5,490 nucleotides of DNA from Hyphomicrobiales bacterium (GCA_028279265.1 JANQOC010000469.1:1-5490), one strand, 5' to 3'; positions 1 to 5,226 are shown, numbered from the stretch's first letter. Notes: generated by a model not told the origin, from the sequence alone. Made by a program: numbers and translations.

Positions 1-1014
1 CTGGTGATGGCGTTTTCCCTGATACTGGTTTCAACGGCAGCCAAGGGGCAGGCGGCAGATCCCCTTCTTAAAGAACGGATCGAGATATTCTCCGAAATCG
101 TGACCCTTGGAGACCTCTTCCACAATGCGGGGGATTCGGAACACACAGCCGTTTTCCGGGCACCGAACATCGGGTCGTCAGGCATTATCAGTGCTGAACG
201 GGTGAAAGCAGCGGCACAAAAGAACGGTCTGCACTGGCCTAATCACGGCAGCATTCAGAAGATCGAAGTTCAGCGTCCAAGCCGGGAGATCCGTTCCGAG
301 GAACTGGCTGATCTCCTCCGCCATGCCGTGCAGGAAGAAACCGGCGCGGAAGAAGCGGAAGCGATCGATATCAGCTTCAATTCCACGCCTAAACCGATCC
401 ATATGGATCCCCGCACAGACACACAGCTTATCGTCAAACAGATCCACTACAATCAGAGAACAGGCAATTTCTGGGCCCTTGTCGGTCCCGACGGAAAAAG
501 CAGTTTTACCGGCGATGTTCGCATCCGCGGAACGGCCAAGGAGATGCTGGCCATGGCGGTTCCAAGGCGCACGATCCTGCGCCGGACCCGAATCCGATCC
601 CAGGATGTCTCTATCGTCCGTGTGCCGAAAACACGGTTTGCCTCCCAGTACGCGCGGGATCCAGAGGAACTGATCGGCAAGGTCTCACGCAGGCGACTGG
701 CCAGCAACAAACCTGTCCGCCTGGTCGATTTGGAAGAGCCGAAAATCATCCGTAAAAACAGCATCGTCGAAGTGACCTTCCGACAGGGCGGTCTCATTTT
801 GAAAATCGAAGGCCGGGCCCAAAGTGATGCCTCCTACGGGGAACTCGTAACCGTGCTCAATGTGGCGTCCAAAAGAAATATCGAGGGCATTGCGGTCGGT
901 CCCGGACTGGTTTCGGTCTCCGCCGATCCGATCCTGACCGGGGCGGCAACAGATCGTTGGGGCCGGGACACCGAAGTACGCAAATTGTCTGCCGAACGTC
1001 GCGAGCGGCGATAG
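1..1014 (+). CDS. flgA: FlgA, flagellar P-ring assembly chaperone (5' end outside window)
   Basis: FlgA is a periplasmic chaperone that assists polymerisation of FlgI into the P ring around the flagellar rod. The frame is open to the left edge. The first in-window starts (GTG at 4, ATG at 7) would give a signal peptide with no basic N-terminus, only a hydrophobic stretch ending in GQA|A, so the true start probably lies upstream. In the visible 336 residues, an N-terminal domain covers about 25-180. An SAF-type region follows at about 184-245 (VPRRTILRRTRIRSQDVSIVRVP, written here only as its start and key basic residues R188, R189, R193, R194), then the C-terminal beta domain at about 250-305 with the family pattern VxVxxxxGGLxLxxxGxA...G..VTVxNxxSxRxxxG. 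The tail after 310 is rich in Arg and Glu and seems family-variable. It is followed 45 bases later by flgH, as in the flgF-flgG-flgA-flgH order of alphaproteobacteria. The identity is firm; the start is unresolved. Confidence 0.93.
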   Translation: MVMAFSLILVSTAAKGQAADPLLKERIEIFSEIVTLGDLFHNAGDSEHTAVFRAPNIGSSGIISAERVKAAAQKNGLHWPNHGSIQKIEVQRPSREIRSEELADLLRHAVQEETGAEEAEAIDISFNSTPKPIHMDPRTDTQLIVKQIHYNQRTGNFWALVGPDGKSSFTGDVRIRGTAKEMLAMAVPRRTILRRTRIRSQDVSIVRVPKTRFASQYARDPEELIGKVSRRRLASNKPVRLVDLEEPKIIRKNSIVEVTFRQGGLILKIEGRAQSDASYGELVTVLNVASKRNIEGIAVGPGLVSVSADPILTGAATDRWGRDTEVRKLSAERRERR

Positions 1015-1059
1015 GACTTGTTGAACAAGAATGATGAACCAGAGGGTTTAGGGTTAGAT

Positions 1060-1815
1060 ATGTCTATCAAGGGTATGATAAAAATCGCAGCCATATGTGT
1101 AATTCCGGCTTTGACGGGATGCGCCGGGTTTGACCGCCTGGCCACAATAACCCAGGCGCCGTCATTGAGTGCCATTGAAAACCCCGTCAAACAGGTCGGT
1201 TACAAACCTGTCACCCTGCCAATGCCGCGTGCGGAACATGCGGCCTATAATCCGAATTCTCTCTGGCGAACCGGTGCCCGGGCCTTCTTTAAGGACCAGC
1301 GTGCCCACCAGGTCGGCGATATTCTGACCGTCAAGATCGATATCACCGACAAGGCGGAGTTCGATAACAAATCCGAGCGCAGCCGTAAGGGTGTCGATGC
1401 GGTAGCCTTGAACGGACTGGCGGGTTACCAGGCGGCCATTAAGAAACTTCTGCCCAACAGCGACTCCATCGACCTCTCCAAATTCTTCGATGTCGAAGGA
1501 TCATCATCAAGTGAAGGCGAAGGTGCGGTCGAGCGCCAGGAGAAACTGGAAACGGAAATGGCAGCCGTCGTCACCCAGCGCTTACCGAACAACAACCTGG
1601 TTATCGAAGGCCGTCAGGAAATCCGGGTGAACTTTGAAGTTCGTGAAATCATCGTCGCCGGTATAATCAGGCCTGAAGATATCAGTGCCGAAAACACTAT
1701 TCCTATCTCCAAAATTGCTGAGGCACGGGTATCCTACGGTGGCCGCGGTCGTCTGACCGATGTGCAGCAGCCCCGCTATGGCCAGCAATTTCTTGAAGTG
1801 GTGCTCCCCTTCTAG
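1060..1815 (+). CDS. flgH: FlgH, flagellar L-ring lipoprotein
   Basis: FlgH is the outer-membrane lipoprotein that forms the L ring, the bushing through which the rod passes. The 251-residue product starts with a short basic segment and a hydrophobic stretch ending in the lipobox LTGC, with the lipidated Cys at residue 21. Family landmarks follow: NSLWRTGARAFFKDQRA and VGDILTVKIDI at about 66-95, a Ser/Glu-rich linker around 140-160, and the C-terminal signature YGGRGR...FLEVVLPF ending in the typical PF. I chose ATG 1060 because it places the lipobox at a normal distance and is preceded by AGAGGG (1041-1046) and GGG (1051-1053). A TTG at 1018 would add 14 hydrophilic residues before the signal peptide, and ATG 1075 has its AAGGG only one base away. 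The gene is probably cotranscribed with flgA. Length and motifs are normal; the start is likely but not certain. Confidence 0.94.
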   Translation: MSIKGMIKIAAICVIPALTGCAGFDRLATITQAPSLSAIENPVKQVGYKPVTLPMPRAEHAAYNPNSLWRTGARAFFKDQRAHQVGDILTVKIDITDKAEFDNKSERSRKGVDAVALNGLAGYQAAIKKLLPNSDSIDLSKFFDVEGSSSSEGEGAVERQEKLETEMAAVVTQRLPNNNLVIEGRQEIRVNFEVREIIVAGIIRPEDISAENTIPISKIAEARVSYGGRGRLTDVQQPRYGQQFLEVVLPF

Positions 1816-1822
1816 GAGCACC
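1800..1822 (+). terminator. hairpin spanning the flgH stop codon
   Basis: GGTGCTCC (1800-1807) and GGAGCACC (1815-1822) form a perfect 8-bp inverted repeat around a 7-base loop that contains most of the flgH stop codon. No T-tract follows on either strand, so it is not a canonical intrinsic terminator. It lies between the convergent genes flgH and dksA and could end transcription from both sides, perhaps with Rho, or protect the 3' end of the flgH message. The structure is visible in the sequence; its role is inferred. Confidence 0.4.
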
Positions 1823-1868
1823 CGCATCGCCTAATGAGCGAAGGTGTATTGAACATTTTCGGTGTTAG

Positions 1869-2291
1869 TTATTCGTCCCGGTAAACTCTTTCGCGGCGTT
1901 CATGCTGTTCCTGGGCTTCAAGACTGAGCGTGGCGATGGGCCGCGCATCCAACCTCTTCAGATTGATGGGATCGCCGGTTTCTTCGCAATAGCCATAGCT
2001 TCCGTCTTCGATACGCTGCAGAGCTTCATCAATTTTTGAAACCAGCTTGCGTTGTCGGTCGCGGGCGCGCAGTTCCAGAGCCTTTACGGACTCGGACATA
2101 GCCCTATCGGCAATATCGGGATGATTGGCCGGATCATCCTGCAGTTGCTGCAGGGTCTGGCGGTTCGATCGCACGATATCTTCCTTCCACTGTTCAAGCT
2201 TTTGTTTGAAATAGGCGCGCTGTCGCGCATTCATAAAGGGCTCGTCATCGGAAGGTTTATAGCCATTGGGCAGTCTTGTTTTCCGGGCCAT
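1869..2291 (-). CDS. dksA: DksA/TraR-family RNA polymerase-binding transcription factor, cysteine-poor
   Basis: DksA binds the RNA polymerase secondary channel and, with ppGpp, adjusts promoter use during starvation. The 140-residue product has the N-terminal FMNARQRAYFKQKL helix start, a long coiled coil, and the tip signature PDIADRA with the D-x-x-D-x-A residues (D59, D62, A64) that correspond to E. coli D71, D74 and A76. Next come LELRARDRQRKL and the C-terminal globular part YGYCEETGDPI...KRLDARPIATLSLEA. Of the four zinc-binding cysteines of E. coli DksA only the first remains (C102); the other three positions hold Thr, Ser and Ala, so classical zinc binding is unlikely. I chose ATG 2291 over a GTG at 2327 because the latter has no ribosome-binding site and adds an unrelated 12 residues; GGGAG lies 13 bases upstream of the ATG, which is rather far. 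It is convergent with flgH and reads in the same direction as fliX. The family call is firm. Confidence 0.9.
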   Translation of the reverse strand: MARKTRLPNGYKPSDDEPFMNARQRAYFKQKLEQWKEDIVRSNRQTLQQLQDDPANHPDIADRAMSESVKALELRARDRQRKLVSKIDEALQRIEDGSYGYCEETGDPINLKRLDARPIATLSLEAQEQHERRERVYRDE

Positions 2292-2393
2292 GAAGTTTGA
2301 TTCACTCCCTTGGATTCCTGTTTTCACCCGAGATCAGAAAAGATCACTCCGAAACAAATATTACGAATTTCATTGATGTACTGATTTGCTCAC

Positions 2394-2422
2394 GTATGGA
2401 CCGAGAACGGGAATTAAGTCAA
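2394..2422 (-). promoter_or_regulatory. possible sigma-70-type promoter of dksA
   Basis: On the minus strand TTGACT (2422-2417) is a good -35 element. With a 17- or 18-base spacer it is followed by CCATAC or CATACG, a poor -10 element. Transcription would begin near 2385 and leave a leader of roughly 95 bases before dksA. One CGGGAATT copy (2408-2415) falls inside the spacer. The -35 match is clear but the -10 match is weak, so this is a candidate only. Confidence 0.35.
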
Positions 2423-2501
2423 CCCAAACAAATGATTATGACAATCAAATGAATGAGAAATTCCCGAAGTTCTGGACTTTCAACGTCTAAATCCGGGAAT
2501 T
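2408..2501. repeat. three copies of CGGGAATT in alternating orientation
   Basis: The octamer CGGGAATT occurs at 2408-2415 and 2494-2501 on the plus strand and at 2459-2466 on the minus strand, all within 94 bases of the dksA-fliX gap. A fourth near copy, CGGAATT on the minus strand, lies at 2504-2510. The central copy can pair with either outer copy, giving two mutually exclusive stems. The arrangement would also suit a dimeric DNA-binding regulator. I recognise no known operator here. Confidence 0.5.
2459..2501 (-). terminator. candidate terminator downstream of fliX
   Basis: AATTCCCG (2459-2466) and CGGGAATT (2494-2501) are perfect 8-base inverted arms with a 27-base interior that holds a smaller AAGT/ACTT stem (2467-2470 with 2476-2479). 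Read on the minus strand, the structure starts 21 bases after the fliX stop and is followed by the T-rich run TTTCTCATTCATTTG. The loop is long and the T-tract interrupted, so the terminator role is uncertain; the repeats may instead be protein-binding sites. Confidence 0.3.
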
Positions 2502-2522
2502 CCAATTCCGTCGAGCATGAAT

Positions 2523-2948
2523 TTAATCGGAAAAATGGCCTAATTTTGCCAATTCAACCCGGGCCCTCAGCGTAATTTGGTCGAGGACCTCCAAGAGCCG
2601 CGGTTCCTGTGGAAAATTCGGGGCGCCTGCCAGCAGTTTTTTCAGGTGATCCACCTGCTGGCGGTTGATGCGTCCGTTCAAATGCCCGATTTTCAGGGAC
2701 TCGAGCTGATCGAGAACATCGGAACCATGAGAAATTGCTTGTTTTTCCTCTGAAATTTCAGAGCCCTGTTCCTGAGCTGCCAGCAGCAAATCCATTGCGG
2801 TGACCGGTGTAGCCGGCCCTGCTGTCCGGGATTTTGGTGCCGTTTCCATGTCTGAGATGGTGAAGCTGTCGCCGTCTTCCCCCGACTTCACCCGGGAACG
2901 CTTTTTCAGGTCCTGAATTGTCTGATTCTGCAGTCCGTTAATGCGCAT
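2523..2948 (-). CDS. fliX: FliX, flagellar assembly trans-acting factor
   Basis: FliX is an alphaproteobacterial cytoplasmic protein that couples basal-body assembly to late flagellar transcription by controlling FlbD, the activator of sigma-54. The 141-residue product is close to the Caulobacter length. Its first 50 residues are basic and low in complexity. The conserved half runs from about 51 to 137: MDLLLAAQE, VLDQLESLKIGHLNG, then EPRLLEVLDQITLRARVELAKL, which is the strongest family signature. I chose ATG 2948, the start of MRINGLQ, because AGGTGG sits six bases upstream. An upstream start at 3104 would add 52 residues and translate straight through the CtrA box and enhancer-like repeats, so it is rejected. 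The gene is divergent from flgI, and in Caulobacter fliX is likewise divergent from flgI. A CtrA-type box lies 50 bases upstream of the start. Confidence 0.88.
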   Translation of the reverse strand: MRINGLQNQTIQDLKKRSRVKSGEDGDSFTISDMETAPKSRTAGPATPVTAMDLLLAAQEQGSEISEEKQAISHGSDVLDQLESLKIGHLNGRINRQQVDHLKKLLAGAPNFPQEPRLLEVLDQITLRARVELAKLGHFSD

Positions 2949-2997
2949 GATTGTCCACCTGCCCCTACCAAGTGCTGTTGGAGTTGAGGCCAGATTA

Positions 2998-3013
2998 GTT
3001 AAGAGGGTCTTAA
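2998..3013 (-). promoter_or_regulatory. CtrA-type binding box upstream of fliX
   Basis: The minus strand reads TTAAGACCCTCTTAAC, a perfect match to the CtrA full-site pattern TTAA-N7-TTAAC, oriented toward fliX and 50 bases before its start codon. In Caulobacter the CtrA box often overlaps the -35 region of early (class II) flagellar promoters, and fliX is one of those genes; that placement would put transcription start near 2970 here. The match is visible in the sequence, and CtrA control is inferred. Confidence 0.7.
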
Positions 3014-3026
3014 TGCTGGGTAAATT

Positions 3027-3054
3027 TTGCCGGTCGATGGGAACAAGTTGCTGG
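3027..3054 (+). promoter_or_regulatory. paired TTGCYGG repeats, possible FlbD/ftr enhancer
   Basis: TTGCCGG (3027-3033) and TTGCTGG (3048-3054) are direct repeats with starts 21 bases apart, two helical turns, so both would face the same side of the DNA. They lie about 100-125 bases upstream of the predicted sigma-54 transcription start, the usual enhancer distance. The reverse complement contains CGGCAA, which I recall as the core of Caulobacter ftr elements bound by FlbD. The repeats are seen; the identity of the binder is inferred. Confidence 0.45.
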
Positions 3055-3066
3055 AAAATATTTTCC
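3053..3066. repeat. 14-bp perfect palindrome in the fliX-flgI control region
   Basis: GGAAAATATTTTCC is a perfect 14-base palindrome that overlaps the second TTGCYGG repeat by two bases and lies about 60 bases upstream of the sigma-54 -24 element. It could be a dimeric regulator site or simply an AT-rich bendable stretch; nothing in the sequence decides this. Confidence 0.4.
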
Positions 3067-3098
3067 CCCATTTTAGGGCAGGTAATTTTAATTCGTAT

Positions 3099-3111
3099 TT
3101 TCAATAGGTTA
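3099..3111 (+). promoter_or_regulatory. IHF-like site between enhancer and sigma-54 promoter
   Basis: TTTCAATAGGTTA matches the IHF consensus WATCAA-N4-TTR at all but one defined position. It lies between the enhancer-like repeats and the -24 element at 3128, where IHF usually bends DNA to bring an activator to sigma-54 polymerase. The consensus is loose, so chance matches are common; the position is the main support. Confidence 0.35.
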
Positions 3112-3126
3112 TGGCGTTCTTCCTGT

Positions 3127-3142
3127 TGGCACGATATTCGCT
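3127..3142 (+). promoter_or_regulatory. sigma-54 (RpoN) promoter of flgI-flgJ-flgN
   Basis: TTGGCACGATATTCGCT matches the -24/-12 pattern TGGCACG-N4-TTGCW, with the full TGGCACG half and one mismatch in the second half. The GG (3128-3129) and GC (3140-3141) are 12 bases apart as required. The predicted transcription start is near 3153, about 50 bases before the flgI ATG at 3204. Sigma-54 promoters need an ATP-dependent activator; in alphaproteobacterial flagellar systems with FliX this is FlbD. Confidence 0.72.
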
Positions 3143-3154
3143 AATCTATGTTAA

Positions 3155-3168
3155 CTGCCCATCGGCAG
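3155..3168. repeat. inverted repeat at the start of the flgI leader
   Basis: CTGCC (3155-3159) and GGCAG (3164-3168) are perfect 5-base arms around the loop CATC. They begin about two bases after the predicted sigma-54 transcription start. The repeat could be a 5' hairpin that stabilises the message or a symmetric protein site near the promoter. The short stem makes either role tentative. Confidence 0.35.
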
Positions 3169-3203
3169 GATTTGAATTTTGTCCCAACGAGGTCACGCAT
3201 TTC

Positions 3204-4352
3204 ATGCCTGAACTGAAAAACATAACCAAAACGCTCTCGTTTTTCCTTGTGTCACTGATGTTGACGGCAGATTTTGCCGTGTGGACTTCTCAGCCCTTGC
3301 AGGCGGCAACATCGCGCATCAAAGATCTCGTAGATTTCGAAGGCATCCGAGAAAACCAGCTCGTCGGCTATGGCCTCGTCGTCGGTCTAAACGGCACAGG
3401 CGATTCGCTCAACAATTCGCCTTTCACCAAACAAAGTCTTCAGGCCATGCTTGAGCGCCTGGGCGTGAATACCAGGGACGCAAACCTCAGGACGACCAAC
3501 GTTGCCGCGGTCATGGTCACCGGTAACCTGCCGCCTTTCGCGACCCAGGGAACGCGCATGGATATTTCGGTGAGCGCACTGGGCGATTCCAAAAGTCTCC
3601 AGGGCGGAACCCTGCTGGTGACACCGTTGCATGGTGCCAATGGTGAGGTGTTTGCCGTCGCTCAGGGACCCGTGGCCGTCGGCGGATTTTCCGCGGAAGG
3701 GGAAGCGGCGTCTATTACCCGCGGTGTTCCAACGGTGGGGCGAATTGCCAACGGCGCTATCATTGAACGCGAAATAGATTTCAATCTCCATCACCGGCAA
3801 TCCATTCGCCTGGCCCTCAGAAATCCCGATCTGACAACAGCCCGGCGTATCGCCGGCGCCATTAACGTCTTCACCAACCGACAGGCGGCAAACGCCCTTG
3901 ATCCGGCGACCATCCGCCTCGATCTGCCCGTCAACTATCAGGGCAATATCATTTCGCTGCTGACGGAAATTGAACAATTGCGTATCGAACCGGATCAAAC
4001 CGCAAAAGTGGTCATCGACGAAAACACCGGTATCATCGTCATGGGACGCGATGTCAAGGTCTCCACGGTTGCCGTGGCCCAAGGCAATCTCACCGTCACG
4101 GTTTCCGAGCAACCGCAGGTTTCACAACCAGCGCCGCTCTCGGAAGGCGGAGAAACCGTTGTCGTCCCCCGCACCAAAGTCGAGGCGGATGATGAAGCGC
4201 GAAATCAACTCGCACTCGTCAGTGAATCCGTCACTCTCCATGATCTGGTCAAAGGCCTGAACGCACTGGGTCTCGGGCCCCGGGATATGATCTCCATACT
4301 CCAGGCGATCAAGGCCGCAGGCGCTCTGCAGGCAGAAATCGAGGTGATGTAG
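3204..4352 (+). CDS. flgI: FlgI, flagellar P-ring protein
   Basis: FlgI is the periplasmic protein that polymerises into the P ring in the peptidoglycan layer. The 382-residue product has a Sec signal peptide: basic residues near the start, a hydrophobic core at about 11-26 (LSFFLVSLMLTADFAV), and likely cleavage after LQA at about 34. The mature protein opens with the family hallmark SRIKDLVDFEGIRENQLVGYG at about 37-57, continuing into GLNGTGD by 67. It ends with the usual ISILQAIKAAGALQAEIEVM. I chose ATG 3204, with GAGGT ten bases upstream, because the longer frame beginning at 3111 starts upstream of the predicted sigma-54 transcription start and crosses the promoter itself. Length is normal for the family. 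Its stop codon overlaps the start of flgJ by one base, and flgJ and flgN follow in the same operon. Confidence 0.95.
   Translation: MPELKNITKTLSFFLVSLMLTADFAVWTSQPLQAATSRIKDLVDFEGIRENQLVGYGLVVGLNGTGDSLNNSPFTKQSLQAMLERLGVNTRDANLRTTNVAAVMVTGNLPPFATQGTRMDISVSALGDSKSLQGGTLLVTPLHGANGEVFAVAQGPVAVGGFSAEGEAASITRGVPTVGRIANGAIIEREIDFNLHHRQSIRLALRNPDLTTARRIAGAINVFTNRQAANALDPATIRLDLPVNYQGNIISLLTEIEQLRIEPDQTAKVVIDENTGIIVMGRDVKVSTVAVAQGNLTVTVSEQPQVSQPAPLSEGGETVVVPRTKVEADDEARNQLALVSESVTLHDLVKGLNALGLGPRDMISILQAIKAAGALQAEIEVM
4341..4346 (+). promoter_or_regulatory. ribosome-binding site of flgJ inside the end of flgI
   Basis: GAGGTG within the last flgI codons is five bases before the GTG at 4352 and eight before an in-frame GTG at 4355. 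The flgI stop TAG and the first GTG share one base (TAGTG), so translation of the two genes is probably coupled. Either GTG could be used. Confidence 0.6.
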
Positions 4353-4690
4353 TGGTGGAAAATCTCTCCGGTTTTACAACGACTGTTGCGGCGACACGCA
4401 CGCCCACCCAATCACCCGTCGATAAGGTAGAAGGCTCAGAAAAGTCAGCCGTCGATAGCGCGGCAATGAAAGCCGCTCAGGAGTTTGAATCAGTATTTCT
4501 GAACACCTTGCTCGAAGGCATGTTTGCAGGTTTGAAAACAGATGGCCCCTTTGGCGGCGGCAGCAGTGAAAAAACGTACCGATCGATGCTCGTAGGCGAG
4601 TATGCGAAAGAAATTTCCCGCTCCGGCGGTGTCGGCATCGCCGATCATGTTTACCGCGAAATTTTAAGTCTTCAGGAAAGTAGGAGTTGA
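4352..4690 (+). CDS. flgJ: FlgJ-type rod-binding protein (no muramidase domain; CheL-like)
   Basis: The 112-residue product corresponds to the N-terminal, rod-capping half of enterobacterial FlgJ, which helps FlgB, FlgC, FlgF and FlgG assemble into the periplasmic rod. The rod-binding domain spans about 39-107: AAQEFESVFLNTLLEGMF, a GPFGGG turn at 65-70, then YRSMLVGEYAKEISRSGGVG and IADHVYREIL. The first 38 residues are Thr/Pro/Ser-rich and look disordered. The C-terminal peptidoglycan hydrolase domain of enterobacterial FlgJ is absent, which is normal in alphaproteobacteria, where a separate enzyme such as SltF in Rhodobacter opens the wall. No signal peptide is visible, which fits export by the flagellar type III system. 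It starts with GTG overlapping the flgI stop and ends two bases before flgN. Annotation pipelines may call it CheL or rod-binding protein. Confidence 0.87.
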   Translation: MVENLSGFTTTVAATRTPTQSPVDKVEGSEKSAVDSAAMKAAQEFESVFLNTLLEGMFAGLKTDGPFGGGSSEKTYRSMLVGEYAKEISRSGGVGIADHVYREILSLQESRS

Positions 4691-4692
4691 GT

Positions 4693-5226
4693 ATGACGAA
4701 CCCGAATTTGGACCGAAAGAACGAGACCATGACCGTCGATAACCAGATATCCAATGAAAATGCAGACACGACCGTCCAGCTGACGACAGCAGAAGAAGCC
4801 GATATCCTTTGCACGCGCTTGCTGAAGACAACCGGCGAACTGATTGCCGTGCTGGAACGAGAAACCGCTGACCTGCGCAAAGCCAGAATCGACGAGATTG
4901 CGGCTCTCACTTTGAAAAAACAAACACTGTCAGCGACCATCGCAAGGGATTCGAACATACTACGGGCCAATGCGGATTTCATTAAGACCGTCGCCCCCCA
5001 GCGTATTGACCAGTTGCGGGAACAGGAAGGACAGTTCCACAAGTCTTTGAACACCAACCATGATGCCTTGTCAGCGATGAAAGCCGTTTCTGAGGGGCTG
5101 TTGCAAACCGTTGCCAACAGCGTTCAAAAACAGAAAAGCGGACCCCAAACCTACGGCCGTAATGCGACTTATCAAAATTCGACCGGCAACCAGGTTGGAT
5201 CCATATCCGTGGATACAACACTGTAA
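4693..5226 (+). CDS. FlgN/FlbY-like flagellar protein, probable export chaperone
   Basis: The 177-residue product resembles the FlgN-type family found after flgI and flgJ in alphaproteobacteria, where FlgN is a cytoplasmic chaperone for the hook-filament junction proteins FlgK and FlgL. Residues 1-30 are polar and probably disordered. Two long helices follow at about 33-92 (AEEADILCTRLLKTTGELIA, then ERETADLRKARIDEIAAL, then KKQTLSATI) and about 93-147, including the conserved-looking NHDALSAMKAVSEGLLQTVA. The tail from 150 is Gly/Asn/Thr-rich with TYGRNATY and a final SISVDTTL, like the family's Y...G...S..L ending. ATG 4693 is supported by AGGAG six bases upstream; a TTG at 4687 overlaps that spacing and adds two residues, and ATG 4729 has no comparable site. 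It is translated almost immediately after flgJ. The family assignment is good, but chaperone function is inferred. Confidence 0.72.
   Translation: MTNPNLDRKNETMTVDNQISNENADTTVQLTTAEEADILCTRLLKTTGELIAVLERETADLRKARIDEIAALTLKKQTLSATIARDSNILRANADFIKTVAPQRIDQLREQEGQFHKSLNTNHDALSAMKAVSEGLLQTVANSVQKQKSGPQTYGRNATYQNSTGNQVGSISVDTTL

Noticed and set aside
1017..1029. CTTGTTGAACAAG palindrome between flgA and flgH as a terminator
   Set aside because: The stem is five AT-rich pairs with no T-tract, and flgA and flgH are expected to be cotranscribed.
1043..1057. Telomere-like GGGTTTAGGGTTAG before flgH
   Set aside because: Only about two repeat units are present, and the G-rich stretch is better explained as the flgH ribosome-binding region.
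2331..2346. GATC-containing repeat AGATCAGAAAAGATCA upstream of dksA
   Set aside because: Two short copies in AT-rich DNA are not enough to support a regulatory site.
2949..3104. Upstream extension of fliX from ATG 3104
   Set aside because: It would translate through the CtrA box and enhancer-like repeats. ATG 2948 has a strong AGGTGG site at six bases and gives the usual FliX length.
3111..3203. Upstream extension of flgI from ATG 3111
   Set aside because: It crosses the sigma-54 promoter and starts upstream of the predicted transcript start; the extra 31 residues precede a complete signal peptide.
3387..4112. Long open frame on the minus strand (241 codons)
   Set aside because: It lies entirely within flgI, whose protein matches its family throughout. 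The antisense product resembles no protein I know.
4374..5117. Long open frame on the minus strand (247 codons) across flgJ and flgN
   Set aside because: It is antisense to two well-supported genes with good ribosome-binding sites and shows no recognisable domain.
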